A stretch of 64,000 nucleotides of DNA from Intrasporangiaceae bacterium (lineage in GTDB: Bacteria > Actinomycetota > Actinomycetes > Actinomycetales > Dermatophilaceae), in assembly GCA_021324575.1 (NCBI GenBank), contig JAJPIW010000032.1, positions 40,228-104,227 of the forward strand. The letters are read 5' to 3'. The translations under genes and the position numbers were made by a program. The notes beneath the pieces were generated by a model. That model did no database searches and had not been told where the DNA came from. It saw nothing but the letters and a program-made list of their open reading frames with translations. Below, one piece after another: positions 42,123 to 50,009 of the stretch; within the stretch, counting starts at the first letter, position 1; every line of letters begins with the position of its first letter.

Positions 42123-43660
42123 CCGCGGACGTCCTCATCATCGGGGCCGGTCCCGCTGGACTGGCGTGCGCAGCAACGGTTCTCGCTGGTGGCCTGGCCG
42201 TCGAGCTGGTCGATGCCGGCCACGGTCCGGGGGGCCAGTACTGGCGTCACCCGGCTCCCGGCAGCCCGCCGGACAGTGCGCCGGGTGGGGGTACCCCCCC
42301 GGGACCGCTGCGCTTGCCCCGCGGCCTCCGGGGGAGAGGCGGGCACCCGGCATCCGACGACCTCCATCACGATCTCGGGACCTACCGTGCGCTCGTCGCC
42401 CGGTTGGAGGAGGGTGTGGCCGTCGGTCGCGCCGTCACCCGCTTCGGGCATGACGTCTGGTCCCTCACGCGCGACGGCGACGGGTGGGTAGCGGCCAGCC
42501 ATGACCGGGGCGCGGGCACCGAGCGTCGCAGCCGGGGCAGGGTCGCGGTCATCGCGACCGGCGCCCACGACGTCGCCCTTCCCTTCCCCGGCTGGGACCT
42601 GCCCGGTGTCTTCACCGCCGGTGCGCTCCAGGCACTGCTCAAGGGCAACGGGGTGGTGGCCGGCCGTCGGGTCCTCATCGCCGGAACCGGCCCCTTCCTG
42701 CTCCCCGTGGCGACCGGCCTGGCACGGTACGGCGCCCAGGTCGTCGGGATCCACGAGGCGGGTGACCCGCGTGACTGGGCCGCGCACGCGCCAGCCGTCG
42801 CGCAGAACGCCGGCAAGGTCTGGGAGGGACTCACGTATGCCGCGGGGCTGGCTCGGCACCGGGTTCCAGTCCACCCGAGATCGATGGTCGTGGCGGCCCG
42901 CGGCGCCGGGCGGGTGCAGTCGGTCACGGTGGCGGGTGTGAGTGAGACGGGGGAGCCGGTGGCCGGCTCGGAGCGGGACATCGAGGTGGATGCCCTCGGT
43001 GTCGGGTGGGGCTTCTCGCCCGTCATCGACCTGGCCGTGACGGTCGGGTGCCGGACCTCGATGTCGTGGAGCGGGCCCGTCGTCGAGGTCGATGACGACC
43101 AGAGGGCAAGTGTCCCAAGGCTTTTCGTCGCAGGTGAGACGACCGGGGTCGGCGGGGCGACCCTCGCGCTCCGCGAGGGTGAGCTGGCCGCACACCGAAT
43201 CCTCGCCGACCTCGGCCGCCCCCCGGTCTCCACCGAGGCCCGGCTGCTGCGCCTGCGGGTGGACCGCAGCCGGCACAAGGCGTTCGCGGCCGCGATGGCC
43301 GACGCGCACCCGATCCCCGCCGGCTGGGCCTCGACCCTCGTCTCCGAGACGGTCGTCTGCCGCTGTGAAGAGGTCCCGTATGCCGCGGTGCGACGGGCCG
43401 TCGTCGAGGAGGGGGCCGGCGACGTGCGCCAGGTCAAGCAGCTGACCCGGGCGGGGATGGGTTGGTGCCAGGGCCGGGTCTGCGAGCCGGCCTGCCGCGG
43501 CCTCGTCCGCTCGCTGGGCGCGCGGTCAGTAGCGGAACAGCCGGGTCAGGTCCGGTCCAAGGGCGGCCGGGGCGACGCCCCGACGGAGCGGCTCGTGGCG
43601 CTGCCCATCCCCTTGGGAGCCCTCGCTGATGGAGAGGTTGTCGAGCGCAGTGCTATGTAA
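42119..43660 (+). CDS. D-hydroxyproline dehydrogenase, NAD(P)/FAD-binding subunit
   Basis: This 513-residue protein has an FAD motif (VLIIGAGPAGLACAATVLAGG), a second dinucleotide motif (RRVLIAGTGPFLLPVATGLARYGA) near residue 185, and FVAGETTGVGGATLALREGELAAH. Near the end a BFD-like cysteine cluster (VVCRCEEVPYAAVRRAVVEEGAGDVRQVKQLTRAGMGWCQGRVCEPAC) binds a further iron-sulfur centre. This is the alpha-type subunit of HcnB/SoxA-like dehydrogenases. Residues about 55-78 (Pro/Gly/Arg-rich) are encoded by a 70-bp palindromic segment that looks inserted. The stop codon lies inside operator site 2. Confidence 0.85.
   Translation: MTADVLIIGAGPAGLACAATVLAGGLAVELVDAGHGPGGQYWRHPAPGSPPDSAPGGGTPPGPLRLPRGLRGRGGHPASDDLHHDLGTYRALVARLEEGVAVGRAVTRFGHDVWSLTRDGDGWVAASHDRGAGTERRSRGRVAVIATGAHDVALPFPGWDLPGVFTAGALQALLKGNGVVAGRRVLIAGTGPFLLPVATGLARYGAQVVGIHEAGDPRDWAAHAPAVAQNAGKVWEGLTYAAGLARHRVPVHPRSMVVAARGAGRVQSVTVAGVSETGEPVAGSERDIEVDALGVGWGFSPVIDLAVTVGCRTSMSWSGPVVEVDDDQRASVPRLFVAGETTGVGGATLALREGELAAHRILADLGRPPVSTEARLLRLRVDRSRHKAFAAAMADAHPIPAGWASTLVSETVVCRCEEVPYAAVRRAVVEEGAGDVRQVKQLTRAGMGWCQGRVCEPACRGLVRSLGARSVAEQPGQVRSKGGRGDAPTERLVALPIPLGALADGEVVERSAM
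42281..42350 (+). repeat. In-frame palindromic segment within the dehydrogenase subunit gene
   Basis: The segment starts CCGGGTGGGGGTACCCCCCC and ends GGGCACCCGG, so its ends are inverted. It contains the palindrome GGGGGTACCCCC and an inner pair, GCCCC with GGGGG. It encodes only Pro, Gly, Arg and Leu (PGGGTPPGPLRLPRGLRGRGG) between GQYWRHPAPGSP and SDDLHHDLGTY, two segments that look like family sequence. It keeps the frame open. Confidence 0.5.
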
Positions 43661-43670
43661 TATATTACTG
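43655..43670. promoter_or_regulatory. GntR-type operator and promoter of hypD-like gene, site 2
   Basis: ATGTAATATATTACTG shares the 12-bp palindromic core GTAATATATTAC with site 1. TATATT at 43661-43666 is a likely -10 box, giving a start near 43673 and a short leader before ATG 43706. The site overlaps the stop codon of the preceding gene. Confidence 0.7.
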
Positions 43671-43705
43671 ATGCCGACAGCTACGAACTCACGATGGAGC
43701 ACCCC

Positions 43706-44608
43706 ATGACCGACACCACCACCCGCAAGCCCTGGCACGGCGTCATCGTCGCCACCAGCCTGCCCTTCCACGACGACCTCACGCCCGACCTCGCGGCATA
43801 CGGCGACAACGTGGCCTGGCTCGCGGAGAACGGCTGCAACGGGGTCGCGCCCAACGGGTCCCTCGGGGAGTACCAGACGCTCTCCGAGCAGGAGCGGGAC
43901 GCTGTCGTCGAGACCGCGGTCGCCAACGCCCCCGAGGGCTTCACGGTCATGCCCGGTGTCGGCGCCTACGGCGGTCGGGAGAGCAAGCGGCACGCGGAGA
44001 AGGCGCGCGACCTGGGCGCCCAGGCCGTCATGGCCCTGCCGCCGAACGCCTACCGCGCCGACGAGCGGTCGATCCTCGAGCACTTCGCGCTCATCGCCTC
44101 GGCCGGTCTGCCCGTCACGGCCTACAACAACCCGATCGACACCAAGGTCGACCTCACCCCGCCGATCCTGGCCAAGCTTGCCGCCGAGGGGTTCATCGTC
44201 GGCGTCAAGGAGTTCTCCGGCGACGTCCGCCGCTGCTACGAGATCGCCGAGCTGGCGCCGGAGCTCGACCTGCTCATCGGCACCGACGACACCGTCCTCG
44301 AGGTCGCCATCGCCGGCGCCAAGGGCTGGGTCAGCGGCTACCCGCAGGTCTTCCCGCAGGCCTGCGTCGAGCTGTACGAGGCCTCGGTCGCCCTCGACCT
44401 GGACCACGCGCTCCCGCTGTACCGGCAGCTGCACCCCGTGCTGCGCTGGGACTCCAAGACCGAGTTCATCCAGGCCATCAAGCTGGGTCAGGACCTGATC
44501 GGTCGCAAGGGCGGCGTATGCCGGCCGCCGCGCCAGCCGCTCGCGCCCGACACCGACGCTGTGGTCCGGACCGCGACCCAGACCCTCATCGACGCCGGAG
44601 TGAAGTAG
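43706..44608 (+). CDS. 1-pyrroline-4-hydroxy-2-carboxylate deaminase (DapA-family, HypD-type)
   Basis: This 300-residue TIM-barrel protein of the dihydrodipicolinate synthase family has GVIVATSLPFHDDLTPDLAAYGDNVAWLAENGCNGVAPNGSLGEYQTL, VTAYNNPIDTKVDLTP and the Schiff-base lysine in FIVGVKEFSGDVRRC near residue 160. In this context it should deaminate and dehydrate pyrroline-4-hydroxy-2-carboxylate to 2-oxoglutarate semialdehyde. GGAG at 43696-43699 with 6 nt to ATG 43706 favours this start over ATG 43694. It has its own promoter and operator. Confidence 0.85.
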   Translation: MTDTTTRKPWHGVIVATSLPFHDDLTPDLAAYGDNVAWLAENGCNGVAPNGSLGEYQTLSEQERDAVVETAVANAPEGFTVMPGVGAYGGRESKRHAEKARDLGAQAVMALPPNAYRADERSILEHFALIASAGLPVTAYNNPIDTKVDLTPPILAKLAAEGFIVGVKEFSGDVRRCYEIAELAPELDLLIGTDDTVLEVAIAGAKGWVSGYPQVFPQACVELYEASVALDLDHALPLYRQLHPVLRWDSKTEFIQAIKLGQDLIGRKGGVCRPPRQPLAPDTDAVVRTATQTLIDAGVK

Positions 44609-44613
44609 CCGCC

Positions 44614-45615
44614 ATGCGCTCCAAGGTCGTGCTGCACGCCGTCGACTCGCACACCGAGGGCATGCCGACGCGGGTCATCACTGGCGGCGTCGGGGTCCTC
44701 CCGGGCGACACGATGGCCGAGCGCCGGCTGCGGTTCATGGCCGAGCGCGACGACCTGCGCACCCTGCTCATGTACGAGCCGCGCGGGCACGCCTCGATGT
44801 CCGGCGCGATCCTCCAACCGCCGACCCGACCGGACGCCGACTTCGGGGTTCTCTTCATCGAGGTGTCCGGTTGTCTGCCGATGTGCGGCCACGGAACCAT
44901 CGGTGTCGCAACGGTTCTCGTCGAGACCGGGATGGTCGAGGTGGTCGAGCCGGAGACGATCATCCGGCTCGACACGCCGGCCGGGCTCGTCGTCGCCCGG
45001 GTTCGGGTGGAGGACGGCGCGGCCGTCGGCGTCACCCTGGAGAACGTCTCCTCGTATGCCGCGGGGCTCGACCAGATGGTCAGCGTCCCGGGCCTCGGCG
45101 ACGTACCGTACGACATCGCGTACGGCGGCAACTTCTACGCGATCGTCCGCACCGATGACATCGGCGTCGAGTGGTCCCGTGCCAACAAGGACGCCATGCT
45201 CGGCGCCGGGCTCGACATCATGGAGGCCATCAACGAGCAGGCGCCCGTCGTGCACCCCGAGGACCCAGGCATCCGGGACTGCCACCACGTCTACCTCGAG
45301 GCACCGGGCTCCACCCCGCAGCACTCCCGACACGCGATGGCCATCCACCCCGGCTGGTTCGACCGATCTCCTTGTGGCACAGGGACGTCCGCGCGACTGG
45401 CCCAGCTGCACGCTCGCGGGCTCCTCCAGGTCGGCGACACACTCGTCAACGAGTCGTTCATCGGTAGGCCGTTCATCGGCCGGATCCTCGCCGAGACGAC
45501 GGTGGGGGGACTGCCCGGCATCCGGCCCGCTGTCACCGGGCGCGCCTGGGTGACCGGGACCGCTCAGTACCTGCTGGACCCGTCCGACCCCTTCCCGCGC
45601 GGGTTCCTCCTGTGA
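44614..45615 (+). CDS. Proline racemase-family enzyme, probable 4-hydroxyproline 2-epimerase
   Basis: This 333-residue protein has the family start KVVLHAVDSHTEGMPTRVI, the YEPRGHASMSGA block, the first catalytic cysteine (Cys91 in LPMCGHGTIG) and the second in RSPCGTGTSARLAQL. Two cysteines mark racemases or epimerases rather than trans-3-hydroxyproline dehydratases, which have Thr at the second place. It should convert trans-4-hydroxy-L-proline to cis-4-hydroxy-D-proline, the substrate of the dehydrogenase. It begins 5 bp after the deaminase gene and overlaps the next gene by 4 bp. Confidence 0.85.
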   Translation: MRSKVVLHAVDSHTEGMPTRVITGGVGVLPGDTMAERRLRFMAERDDLRTLLMYEPRGHASMSGAILQPPTRPDADFGVLFIEVSGCLPMCGHGTIGVATVLVETGMVEVVEPETIIRLDTPAGLVVARVRVEDGAAVGVTLENVSSYAAGLDQMVSVPGLGDVPYDIAYGGNFYAIVRTDDIGVEWSRANKDAMLGAGLDIMEAINEQAPVVHPEDPGIRDCHHVYLEAPGSTPQHSRHAMAIHPGWFDRSPCGTGTSARLAQLHARGLLQVGDTLVNESFIGRPFIGRILAETTVGGLPGIRPAVTGRAWVTGTAQYLLDPSDPFPRGFLL

Positions 45616-46661
45616 GCGCGATGGTGCCTGGCGAGGGGATCCGGACCGTCGACTACCACACCGGCGGGGAGCCGTTCCGGATCGTCGCCGAGGTGCTGGC
45701 GGAGCTGGACGGGCCGGGAACCGTTGCAGCGCGGCGGATCTGGGCCACCGAGTCTCAGCGCGTGCAGTGGGTCCGGCAGTTCCTCTGCCACGAGCCGAGG
45801 GGCCACGCCGACATGTACGGGGGCTTCCTCACCCCGCCCGACGACGACGACGCGCACTTCGGGGTCCTCTTCTGGCACAAGGACGGCTTCTCCACGGCGT
45901 GTGGCCACGGCACCATCGCCCTCGGCGCCTGGGCCGTCGAGTCCGGGCTGGTCGCGGCGCCGGAGGACGGCGAGGCGGACGTCGTCGTCGACGTCCCCTC
46001 CGGGCGGGTCACGGCCACCGTCCGCACGGTCGGTGGACGGGTCGAGGACGTCCGCTTCACCAATGTGCCGAGCTACGCCTTCGCCCATGGGGTCCCGGTC
46101 GCCACGTCGCGGGGCCCCGTCACCGTCGACATCGGCTACGGGGGAGCGATGTATGCCGTGCTCCCGGCTGCCGCTGTCGGCCTCCGGGTTGTGGGCGAGG
46201 ACTACACCGACCTCATCGCCACCGGCCGCGAGATCCGCGACGCCCTGAACACGGCAGGTGTGGCCGAGCACCCGGACGACCCACGCCTGTCCGGCATCTA
46301 CGGGACGATCTTCACCGAGGAGGTCGAGCCCCCGGTCGTCAAGGCCGACGGCACTCGTATCGTCCGCCAGCGCAACGTCACGGTGTTCGCCGACGGTGAG
46401 GTCGACCGGTCGCCGTGCGGCTCGGGGACCTCGGCCCGGGTCGCGCTGCTCGCCGACTCCGGCGATCTGCGCGAAGGCGACCTGCTCGTCCACGACTCGA
46501 TCGTCGGGTCGCGCTTCCGGGCGCGGATCGCCTCGGAGACCACGGTCGGAGACCGGCCGGCGGTGGTGCCCGAGGTGGTCGGCACGGCATACGCCACCGG
46601 CACGTCGACCTTCACCCTCGACGAGCGCGACCCGTTGCTGCCGGGGTTCGTCCTCCGATGA
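45612..46661 (+). CDS. Second proline racemase-family enzyme
   Basis: This 349-residue paralogue has GIRTVDYHTGGEPFRIVAE, HEPRGHADMYGGFLTP, the first cysteine in FSTACGHGTIALG and the second in RSPCGSGTSARVALL. The HTGGEP start resembles trans-3-hydroxy-L-proline dehydratases, but both catalytic cysteines are kept, which predicts epimerase or racemase activity. The adjacent OCD-type gene, usually a pyrroline-2-carboxylate reductase, would suit a dehydratase. The specificity is therefore open: 3-hydroxyproline, another hydroxyproline isomer or proline. Confidence 0.75.
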   Translation: MSAMVPGEGIRTVDYHTGGEPFRIVAEVLAELDGPGTVAARRIWATESQRVQWVRQFLCHEPRGHADMYGGFLTPPDDDDAHFGVLFWHKDGFSTACGHGTIALGAWAVESGLVAAPEDGEADVVVDVPSGRVTATVRTVGGRVEDVRFTNVPSYAFAHGVPVATSRGPVTVDIGYGGAMYAVLPAAAVGLRVVGEDYTDLIATGREIRDALNTAGVAEHPDDPRLSGIYGTIFTEEVEPPVVKADGTRIVRQRNVTVFADGEVDRSPCGSGTSARVALLADSGDLREGDLLVHDSIVGSRFRARIASETTVGDRPAVVPEVVGTAYATGTSTFTLDERDPLLPGFVLR

Positions 46662-47566
46662 CCCCCGACCTGGCGATCCTCCGCGCGGCCGACGTCGCGG
46701 CCCTCGGGTCGCCCGCTGCCCAGGCTGCCGTCCGTCAGGCGCTCCTCGAGGGGCTGGACCCCGATGCGGTCACGCCACGGACGATCGTCGAGACGACCCA
46801 CGGGCAGAGCCTGCTCATGCCGGCGGAGTGGGGCCGTTGGTACGGCGTCAAGCTGGTGACCATCGCTCCCGGGAACCCCGCCGGAGGGCTACCCCGGATC
46901 AACGGGCTCTATCTCCTGCACGACGCGGAAACCCTTGTCCCACAGGCACTCCTGGATGGCGTGGCCCTGACATCGCTGCGCACCGCGGCCGTCTCCCTCG
47001 TGGCGGTCCGGGACCGGTTGACCGCGTTGGCGGCGCCCCGGCCGGACGGGCTGCGGGTCGTGACCTTCGGCCGCGGACCCCAGTCCGTGGCCCACACCGA
47101 GGCCATCCGGGCCGTTGTCCCGGTCGCGACGGTCACTGTCCTCGGCCGTGCCGATGACCGAGCACCCGTCTCCGACGCAGACGTCATCGTCTGCGCCACG
47201 ACGGCACGGGTGCCGCTGTTCGACTCGGCCCTCCTGGGGGACGAGTCCGTCGTGATCGCCGTCGGCTCGCACGAACCCGACGCCCGAGAGCTCGACGCGT
47301 CGCTCCTCGCCCGCTCGACGGTCGTCGTCGAGTCGCGCGACGTGGCGACGAGGGAAGCCGGGGACGTCATGATGGCGGTCGACGAAGGTGTCCTCGACCC
47401 CGCCGACCTGGTCACCCTGCGTGCGGTCGTCCTCGGCCAGGTCACACCCGCTGACGGGCGGCCGCTGGTCTTCAAGGGGTGCGGCATGGCATGGCAGGAC
47501 CTGGCCGTCGCGGCCGCGGCATACGAGCAGTGGTCCGCACGCGAGGGAGTCGTGATGACGCGATGA
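46658..47566 (+). CDS. Ornithine cyclodeaminase/mu-crystallin family reductase
   Basis: This 302-residue protein has the OCD/mu-crystallin pattern: WYGVKLVTIAPGNPAGGLPRINGLYLLHDAETLVPQALLDGVALTSLRTAAVSLVA. A Rossmann NAD(P) region follows at RVVTFGRGPQSVAHTEAIR (with GRGPQ in place of the usual GxGxQ) and ADVIVCATTARVPLFD. In hydroxyproline clusters such proteins are 1-pyrroline-2-carboxylate reductases making L-proline. It is coupled to the genes on both sides by ATGA overlaps. Confidence 0.8.
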   Translation: MTPDLAILRAADVAALGSPAAQAAVRQALLEGLDPDAVTPRTIVETTHGQSLLMPAEWGRWYGVKLVTIAPGNPAGGLPRINGLYLLHDAETLVPQALLDGVALTSLRTAAVSLVAVRDRLTALAAPRPDGLRVVTFGRGPQSVAHTEAIRAVVPVATVTVLGRADDRAPVSDADVIVCATTARVPLFDSALLGDESVVIAVGSHEPDARELDASLLARSTVVVESRDVATREAGDVMMAVDEGVLDPADLVTLRAVVLGQVTPADGRPLVFKGCGMAWQDLAVAAAAYEQWSAREGVVMTR

Positions 47567-48279
47567 GCGACGACCGTGCGGCATACGAGGACGGGCTCGG
47601 GTCGCTGCCCACCTTCACCGACCGGGTCAGCCTGCGCGAGCAGGTGGCGGACACCCTCAGGGGGCTGCTCATCTCCGGTCAGCTCCGACCGGGGACGCTC
47701 TACTCCGCTCCCAGACTGGCCACCGAGTTCGGTGTGTCGGCGACCCCCGTTCGAGAGGCGCTCCTCGACCTCGTTGGTGAGGGTCTCGTGGAACCGGTGC
47801 GTAACAAGGGTTTTCGCGTCACCGCGGTCGACGATGCGGCTCTGGACTCACTCGCCGAGCTGCGGGCCCTCATCGAGATACCGCTCATGACGTCGATCGC
47901 CAAGACGTGCACGGGCGAGGTCGCCGAGCGGGTCGAGTCGCTGCGTGCCCTGGCCGAGGAGACGGTGGCCGCGGCGAAGGCCAAGGACCTCACCCGGTTC
48001 GTCACCGTCGACATCGACTTCCACCTGGGTTTCCTTGCGTGCCACGGGAACCCGTATGCCGTGGACGTCGTCCGCGACCTGCGCGGCCGCTCCCGGCTCT
48101 ACGGGCTGGAGGCCATGGCCGAGCAGGGCACGCTGGCGCAGTCAGGCGCCGAGCACGTCGAGATGGTCGACGCCGCCCTGCGTCGCGACGGCAAGGAGAT
48201 GCGGCGGCTCATCACCGCCCATCTGGGCCATGTCCGGGACACCTGGGCCGGTCGGTCCACGGGGTCGCCGGCCCGCTGA
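47563..48279 (+). CDS. GntR-family (FCD) transcriptional regulator of the hydroxyproline cluster
   Basis: This 238-residue protein has an N-terminal winged helix (SLREQVADTLRGLLISGQLRPGTLYSAPRLATEFGVSATPVREALLDLVGEGLVEPVRNKGFRVT) and a C-terminal FCD ligand domain with spaced Asp/His residues (DIDFHLGFLACHGNPY, HVEMVDAALRRDGKEMRRLITAHLGHV) that bind metal and an organic acid. It is the last gene of the coupled cluster, so it is made with its targets. The palindromes at 40597 and 43655 are its probable sites. Confidence 0.88.
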   Translation: MSDDRAAYEDGLGSLPTFTDRVSLREQVADTLRGLLISGQLRPGTLYSAPRLATEFGVSATPVREALLDLVGEGLVEPVRNKGFRVTAVDDAALDSLAELRALIEIPLMTSIAKTCTGEVAERVESLRALAEETVAAAKAKDLTRFVTVDIDFHLGFLACHGNPYAVDVVRDLRGRSRLYGLEAMAEQGTLAQSGAEHVEMVDAALRRDGKEMRRLITAHLGHVRDTWAGRSTGSPAR

Positions 48280-48287
48280 GCCGCCGG

Positions 48288-48668
48288 CTACCAGTTGGCT
48301 GCCTTGGTGAGGCAGAACGGGTGGCCGTCGGGGTCACGGAGCACGGTCCAGTCGGTCGAAGGCTGCTCGGCGGGCTTGGTGGCCCCGAGCGCGGTGAGAG
48401 CCTCCTCCGCCGCGGCGAGGTCGTCGACGGCGAGGTCGAGGTGGAACTGCTTGGTGCCCGAGGTGTTGGGCCAGCCGGGCGCCTTCCAGCCCTCGACCCG
48501 GCCGAAGCCCAGCCGCTGGCCGCCGGCGTGGACGACCATCCCGTAGTTCTCGTCCGCGTAGGTGACCTCCCCGCCGAGCGCTGCCGCCCAGAACTTCGCC
48601 TCCCCCGAAGGATCGGTGCAGTCGATGGTGGTCATGGCGAGCGCAGCGAGCGCCTTGGTGTCGGTCAT
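48288..48668 (-). CDS. VOC family (glyoxalase-like) protein
   Basis: This 126-residue protein has LAALAMTTIDCTDPSGEAKFWAAALGGEVTYADENYGMVVHAGGQRLGFGRV and KQFHLDLAVDDLAAAEEALTALGATKPAEQP...LRDPDGHPFCL, the typical two-module VOC fold of small dioxygenase- or resistance-like proteins. ATG at 48668 has GGAG about 9 nt upstream. It is divergent from the AraC regulator with about 58 bp between starts, so it may be its target. Confidence 0.85.
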   Translation of the reverse strand: MTDTKALAALAMTTIDCTDPSGEAKFWAAALGGEVTYADENYGMVVHAGGQRLGFGRVEGWKAPGWPNTSGTKQFHLDLAVDDLAAAEEALTALGATKPAEQPSTDWTVLRDPDGHPFCLTKAANW

Positions 48669-48713
48669 GGTGAAGATCTCCGTCTGTGTCGAGGCGTTGT
48701 CGGTCCAGCCTCC

Positions 48714-48719
48714 TAGGCT
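48714..48719 (+). promoter_or_regulatory. -10 box (TAGGCT) of the AraC regulator, leaderless
   Basis: TAGGCT is followed by CCGAGTT (7 nt) and GTG at 48727, the same box as polA. Confidence 0.65.
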
Positions 48720-48726
48720 CCGAGTT

Positions 48727-49572
48727 GTGGGCGATAGAACAAACACGACAGTCAGTGCGACGCCCTCGTCGACCGGCGTGCTCCGTCCGGGTGCCTTCGC
48801 CCGAACTTTCGCCTTCGCCGAGACCCCGCCCGATGAGATTGCTGCCTACTGGGTGCAGTCGATCTGGTCTGTGACCTGGGCCTTCCCGCCGGGGGAGCAG
48901 CAGGTCAGCTCGGTCGTGCCCAGCCCGTCGATCTCGCTGACCGTGGAGCGGGGCGGCGGGCGCCGAGCGGGTCGACAGGGTGACGGCGTGTGGCTGACCG
49001 GCGTCGTGACTCGCCGCTTCGATGTCGTCACCGAGGGTGTCGGCGGCGTGGTCGGGATCAAGTTCCGGCCTGGTGGCTTCACAGCGCTCACCGGTGTCGA
49101 TACGGGCGACCTGACCGACCGGGTGCTCTCCGCCTCCGATGTCGTGCCCGCCAGCCGGGTCCTTGCCGACCTGCCGCTCGATGCCGATCAGTCGGCTCGG
49201 ACCCTGTGCGACTGGGTCGTCGCTCGCGGGCACGGGACTGACGACCGGTACGACGACGTGACGCGGGTGATGGCCTGCCTCCAGGACCCTGAAGTGACCC
49301 GCGTCGCGCACCTCTCGGAGCGCTCCGGGCTCTCGGTGCGCTCCCTCCAGCGACTGCTTCGCGCCTACGTGGGTGTCGGCCCGAAGTGGCTCCTCGCCCG
49401 GCAACGGCTGCACGACGCGATGGCCGCGATCGACGGCGGGTATGCCGGTCCGATGGCCGAGCTGGCCGCTCGCCTGGGGTGGTCGGACCAGAACCACTTC
49501 ACCCGCGACTTCGTGGCCATCGTCGGCACGCCACCGGCGGCCTACCGAGAGCGGTTGAAGTCCGACGGTTGA
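48727..49572 (+). CDS. AraC-family transcriptional regulator
   Basis: This 281-residue protein has an N-terminal ligand-type region (FAFAETPPDEIAAYWVQSIWSVTWAFPPGEQQVSSVVPSPSISLTVERG). The C-terminal double helix-turn-helix is RVAHLSERSGLSVRSLQRLLRAYVGVGPKWLLARQRLHDAMAAIDGG and MAELAARLGWSDQNHFTRDFVAIVGTPPAAYRERL. The N-terminal part matches the DUF6597-type domain of AraC regulators; the ligand is unknown. The start is fixed by the leaderless box, which lies in the space shared with the divergent VOC gene. Confidence 0.88.
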   Translation: MGDRTNTTVSATPSSTGVLRPGAFARTFAFAETPPDEIAAYWVQSIWSVTWAFPPGEQQVSSVVPSPSISLTVERGGGRRAGRQGDGVWLTGVVTRRFDVVTEGVGGVVGIKFRPGGFTALTGVDTGDLTDRVLSASDVVPASRVLADLPLDADQSARTLCDWVVARGHGTDDRYDDVTRVMACLQDPEVTRVAHLSERSGLSVRSLQRLLRAYVGVGPKWLLARQRLHDAMAAIDGGYAGPMAELAARLGWSDQNHFTRDFVAIVGTPPAAYRERLKSDG

Positions 49573-49596
49573 CGCCCACGAACGCCGACGCGGTGG

Positions 49597-49602
49597 CAGG
49601 GT
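49597..49602 (+). promoter_or_regulatory. -10 box (CAGGGT) of the VOC gene, leaderless
   Basis: CAGGGT is followed by GGGTGGC (7 nt) and ATG at 49610. The first base is C, so the match is partial. Confidence 0.4.
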
Positions 49603-49609
49603 GGGTGGC

Positions 49610-49984
49610 ATGAGCGGACGCGTGGTGCACTTCGAGATCCCGGCTGACGACCCTGAGCGGGCCGTCGCGTTCTACGGCTCGGCCTTCGGCTGGGACCTGA
49701 ACTCCATGCCCGGATTCGGCTACACACTGGCCAGCACCGGTCCGACCGGCGACCGCGGTCCGACCGAGACGGGCTACATCAACGGCGGCCTGCTGCGCCG
49801 CTGCGACGAGGTGCCCTCGCCGGTCATCACGATCGGCGTCGACGACATCGACGCGTCCCTGGCGACGATCGGTGAGCTGGGCGGCTCCACGGTGCGGGGG
49901 AAGGAGCCGGTGGGAGACATGGGCTTCGCGGCATACGCGAAGGACTCCGAGGGCAACGTCCTCGGCCTCTGGCAGAACGCCTGA
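49610..49984 (+). CDS. VOC family protein
   Basis: This 124-residue protein has GRVVHFEIPADDPERAVAFYGSAFGWDLNSMPGFGYTLASTG and GYINGGLLRRCDEVPSPVITIGVDDIDASLATIGELGGSTVRGKEPVGDMGFAAYAKDSEGNVLGLWQ. This is the common actinobacterial VOC type with a GYINGG central segment. It is the third VOC protein in the window. The function is unknown. Confidence 0.85.
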   Translation: MSGRVVHFEIPADDPERAVAFYGSAFGWDLNSMPGFGYTLASTGPTGDRGPTETGYINGGLLRRCDEVPSPVITIGVDDIDASLATIGELGGSTVRGKEPVGDMGFAAYAKDSEGNVLGLWQNA

Positions 49985-50009
49985 CCCACGGCCCGTCACC
50001 GACGCCGGC

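Noticed and set aside
38638..48279. Integrated mobile element carrying the hydroxyproline genes
   Set aside because: There is no integrase, transposase, tRNA-bounded repeat or change in motif density; the cluster has the same GGCATAC frequency as the backbone.
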